DNA of 59,728 nucleotides. Source: Zygophlyctis sp. KS116 (Eukaryota; Chytridiomycota). Numbering within the stretch: position 1 is the first letter of the stretch; each line of letters opens with the position of its first letter. The notes under the pieces were generated by a model. That model did no database searches and was not told where the DNA came from. It saw nothing but the letters and a program-made list of their open reading frames with translations. Below, piece by piece: positions 56,228-59,728 of the stretch. The position numbers were made by a program, and so were the translations under genes. The DNA is taken from the NCBI GenBank assembly GCA_054661495.1, contig BAAFSQ010000031.1:1-59728 (forward strand). Direction: 5' to 3'.

Positions 56228-56428
56228 TTCTTAAACGCGAAAGGGAATTTAAAACGTTATTTAAGGCCTTTAAATTAAGTTAATTCCATTTAATATTGCA
56301 AAATTAAATGCATATAAAAATTCATGATTTGGAATCTTGCTACTCACCGCCAATTATTATAGATTTATGGATTCGATTGTCGTAGAATCTTGGTAAAAAA
56401 TAAAGAAGTAGAGAATTCATTATTAAGA

Positions 56429-58178
56429 TTAATCGCACATGGCTAATAGTCCTTGAAGCATGCTGACATTATGGCCAGACCCTTTGGCCTTTTCATGCAA
56501 TAAACTGGCATTTTGAAAATCCCAATTGATATTCTCCATAGGATATCCCATGGATGTCCCTATAGATGTAGAACGGGAAAATGTAAAGTCTGGATCAGAG
56601 TTACCAGTAATTCTTCTTAAAGATTCCTTTAAAAATGAATTCTCTTGCTCCAGAAATTGTACCCGATTAAGAAGAGTATTTAACAAATTTTTTGCGTCAG
56701 AGGCTTGACGAGAGAGATCCTGATGAGAAAATGTTTCAGCTGTATATACTGCTTCTGGAGGAGGAGAGACTTGGAAAGACTTATCCTGAGATAAAAGAGC
56801 TAGAGAAGGATCTTGCAAGAGATCTAGTGATTCTCGAAAGGTTACGTCCGTATTGTTAGAATTTAGAGATGAATTTGATGCCTGGGCAGGATTACCTTGG
56901 ATATCAGACAAGGACTTGAAATCAGATTGATTAAACAGATTGGTAAACTTGGATTCTAATCCTGCATCTAGCATTATATCTTTTGCAGACATTGCTCTTT
57001 TAGTGCCCTGGAGTTCAGCAATTGTTTCTGAAGCAACATGATCTCCATCCAAAGACGCAGACTCTGATCTTGAACGAGGCTTGAAAGGAAGTGGGCATAA
57101 TGCCGGCAAATCAAGAGGAGATTTGACTGGTTTGACTCTTTTAACTTCAGTTTCTTTTAGTCCTTTTGTTGAATAAATGGCTGTTAAGTTGGTAAAATGA
57201 TTAAGTCGTTCCAATGCTCTTTTGGAAGCCTCTGCCGTCGTAAAATGTGCTAAACAACTAGAAGGATAGAAATGAGTTGCATTCACAAACCCATCAAATG
57301 TTTGAAAGATACCCAGTAATTCAGAATGTGTCATATTACTCGGAAAATCAGAAATCTTTAGTATAGAATTTACAGATCCAATTTGAGATGGTGCAACAGA
57401 GTGATGAATAAAGTCTACTTTTGCAAAACTTGCCTTCATTTTAGTTTTTGCCATTATCTGTTCCATCGCCAAAGATGCATTTCGAATGTCATCAAAACAG
57501 ACAAAACTGTAGTCATTATAAAAGGCAACACGATCAAATCCTGGCAAACCAATCAACATTTTAAGAAAAATACCCCTATCTCTATCCAAATTTGTTACAT
57601 GGATAGTTTTCTTTGGAGCTGGAGAAGATAAAGAGCTTCGATGGCACGAATCTGGATTTGAAATTGATTCTAAACCATTATCTGCCGCCAATTTAATCTT
57701 TGAGAAGCTAACAGAGAGGTTAGTCTTTGAGCAAAGTTCTTCCATGCATTGAGTTGCAGTATCAATGCAAATAAATTTGGCTAATGCATACGTAGAATAG
57801 AATTTACAGCCTTCAAATCCTTTAAATTCTTTGAGCAAGTCCTGCCAGTTAGTTTCAGACAATGCGGGAGAGAGCCCAATGAACAGTATCTGATTTGGTG
57901 GAGTAGAATTGAGTGCGTTGATTGGAGGAGTGAGTCCATGTTTTGCAAAGGAAGCAACCATGGCTGTCTGTAAAATTAAGCAATGTATTAAATACCTTTT
58001 TTTGTACATAATCGATAGCATGCGTCGCCAGAGACACCTGGTCAAAGCAAACAAAACAAAAGTCTTGGTGGAAAGAAATTCGTTTAAATCCTGGAAGTGA
58101 ACTAAATATTGTCCAGAGTTTATGACGGTCTTCAATAACATTTGTGATATGAATAGTGGTTTTGGGATTTCTGGACAT
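56429..58178 (-). CDS. Protein with four tandem RRM-like domains and a coiled coil
   Basis: Two exons with a 28-nt intron (57968-57995) give 573 residues. Four RRM-like repeats of about 70 residues fill the first 300 residues. Copies 1 and 3 are most alike (TIHITNVIEDRHKLW and TIHVTNLDRDRGIFL), each with LPGF, a FVCF strand and a final ASFAK. Copies 2 and 4 are more divergent (ILFIGLSPALSETNW, ILKISDFPSNMTHSE). RNP motifs are weak, and aromatic residues sit in FCFVCF-type strands. A disordered Ser-rich region follows, then a short coiled coil (VQFLEQENSFLKESLRRI). RNA binding is likely; the family is not recognised. Confidence 0.75.
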
Positions 58179-58354
58179 TGCAGCTTAAACGATCAAAGAT
58201 CAAAAAATATCGGACACTTTCCCGCTCTTCAGTCCAAATGGATAATGATTTTTGCTTCTTTTAACTCAAAATTTTAAGATTATAGGATTAACCGGCTGTT
58301 TAAGAAGTAATAGTCAGAGATCATCGAGATTAATCATAAAACTCTAAAATATAT

Positions 58355-59728
58355 TCAACTGGAAACTTCTTTTCCTGAAAGCCATTCCAGGAATTGAAGG
58401 TGATCAATAGTATTGGCTCTAGATCTTAAAACTTGTTGATCTTTAAGCATCACCAATGTTTCTGCTAAATTCAGGCTACGTCCTAATTCTGCTTCTGACT
58501 GAAATAATATTCTAGAGTAGGGTAATAATTCATCATGGATAATTGTGAGACAATGTATCCAATGAATTAAAGATGCAGTGAGATTTTTGCATTCAGCTAC
58601 AATATTACTGCTTTCATTTGTCAGCTTTATGTTTTTGCATAAATCAATAAGCAATTGAGGTTCAAGCGAACATGCCTTTTTAAGCATTATGTGCAAGCCT
58701 TCAGTAAAAGACTGAAAACATGTATATCGATGATTTTTGTCTTTTACAATATTTGAAAGCATTGTCATACTGCTTAATGATTTCCATTCCACACCTTCCC
58801 CGTAAAAATCTGAATAATTGAATTCATATCTTGTGTTGTTGTTCGTGAAAACTAAATGTCTTATAGTTTGGTCAATGGCAGATATATACTTTTGTGATAT
58901 TTTTAACGGAAGAGGAGGTAACACAATCTCTATTGATTAGTTCCAAGGATAAGAATTACCAGTTTCATTTTCATTTTTGAGTAAATCTAAATCAAGGTTG
59001 GAAGCTAAAGACACGGCGTTTTTTTCAAATTGAAGTGATCCCATATCTTCGTCGATCTCATTCAGAAGCTCACCTGTAGAGACTCTGTCAAACATTTTTA
59101 CTGGAGCTATTTCTGGAGGGGCTTGAGGCGGAAGGTAACGGTCCAGATATTGAGGAGGCATGGTTGAATTGATTTGGGATTTACGTTCTGTAATTGGGAT
59201 TCTAGAGTACATTGATGGCAACTTAAAATTCTTAGCGTTTTGTGGTGTGTTTTTAATTGATACGCTAGTGCGTGAATTAAACGGAAGAGATTGACCAAGT
59301 GAACTAGCTGGAACCATTGATTGAAATGCTGATCTAGGAATAGGAACCATACGTTTCTTAGACTTTGATTTTGTGACCAAATCAGCATTAGAATTTGAAT
59401 CCATAGAGCTGCTTTTCGATTCTGAGTTCAAGAAAGAGGAGTTAGAATGGTCGATTGAATCAGCCAAACGTTCCCTTTCTGTTAGACTATTAGTCTGAGA
59501 GTGTTCATCAATATAATCTCTATCTGCGTCCTGGAATTTATCAGTGATTTCATCATTTATAACTGGAATACTTTTAAAAGAAGATTCTGCTTTGATTAAT
59601 TCATCCACGGCTTCAATTTTACTATTAATTCTTTCCCTCGGGCTATCAACTATTGAAACAACCTGTTTGCTGATATTATCCTTACTGTTAGATATAGTAG
59701 TATCCTTGTTAGCCACGGCTTCAATTTT
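58355..59728 (-). CDS. Unknown protein, partial (5' end outside window)
   Basis: The frame is open to the right edge, so the N-terminus is missing and 447 residues are visible. A 30-nt intron (58930-58959) with a good branch site (aactaatc) must be removed, because the unspliced frame meets a stop. The visible N-terminal half is Ser/Asn-rich, disordered and basic in places (VTKSKSKKRMVPIPRSAFQS). The C-terminal ~200 residues are helical (ISQKYISAIDQTIRHLVF to FLEWLSGKE) and look like a folded all-alpha domain. I do not recognise it. A repeat of about 36 residues starts at the edge. Confidence 0.65.
59605..59728. repeat. Two 16-bp direct repeats 108 bp apart in coding sequence
   Basis: The 16-mer ccacggcttcaatttt occurs at 59605-59620 and again at 59713-59728. 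The spacing is 108 bp, exactly 36 codons, so the protein repeats KIEAV. The array may continue beyond the window. Confidence 0.8.

Overview
The window is nuclear DNA of a gene-dense, AT-rich eukaryote (roughly two thirds A+T by eye) that looks like an early-branching fungus. Fungal-type genes include SLA2, a WDR59/MTC5-type GATOR2 subunit, ATG11, DMA-type FHA-RING, DEF1, POL32 and FUN30. They sit beside genes most fungi lack or that are better known from animals: methionine synthase reductase, MMADHC (cobalamin trafficking), a SANBR/KIAA1841 homologue, an IBTK homologue and TMEM19. With the base composition and a secreted ankyrin-like protein at the left edge, this fits Rozellomycota/Cryptomycota (Rozella-like). 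That assignment is inference, not proof. I saw no mobile element, CRISPR array, rRNA gene or viral relic.

The main structural feature is the introns. I placed about 98 GT-AG introns by hand. Each keeps the reading frame and most restore a family motif; apart from the two genes open at the window edges, every spliced CDS comes out as a whole number of codons. About 94 are only 23-37 nt long (most 25-30), with a T-rich body, often a CTAAY-like branch site and usually a TAG acceptor. Four are longer: 52, 65, 87 and 107 nt.

Layout from left to right: secreted ankyrin-like protein (partial), TMEM19, NTF2-like protein, DEF1, MMADHC, a multi-pass membrane protein, a multicopper oxidase and mRNA guanylyltransferase (1-9974). 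Next is a plus-strand run: seipin, ATG11, lipoate ligase, F-box/LRR protein, FHA-RING ligase and a small membrane protein (10037-17564). Then comes a minus-strand run, SLA2, HAP2 and WDR59 (25052 down to 17559). An RNB exonuclease, tRNA-Val, HEM13, mitochondrial AsnRS, POL32, ADA2 and FUN30 follow (25244-35967). After these lie an IBTK homologue, NOP2, cullin-3, a 2OG-Fe(II) oxygenase, tRNA-Gln, the SANBR homologue, an unknown protein with beta-propeller-like repeats, MTRR and ribosomal protein uL4 (36122-51808). The right end holds an EamA transporter, quinolinate phosphoribosyltransferase, ARP3, a four-RRM protein and a partial unknown protein.

Spacing is extremely tight. ATG11/lipoate ligase and HAP2/WDR59 share an ATGA in which the upstream stop overlaps the downstream start. 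SLA2 and HAP2 are 2 nt apart. Several convergent genes have stop codons 2-3 nt apart or overlapping, and one divergent pair is separated by 19 nt. This looks operon-like and deserves transcript mapping.

Functional links: MTRR and MMADHC together imply cobalamin-dependent methionine synthesis. Cullin-3 lies near two BTB proteins (IBTK, SANBR), and an F-box and a RING ligase are also present. ATG11 and a GATOR2 subunit point to nutrient-regulated autophagy. Lipoate ligase, HEM13 and mitochondrial AsnRS show that a working mitochondrion is maintained.
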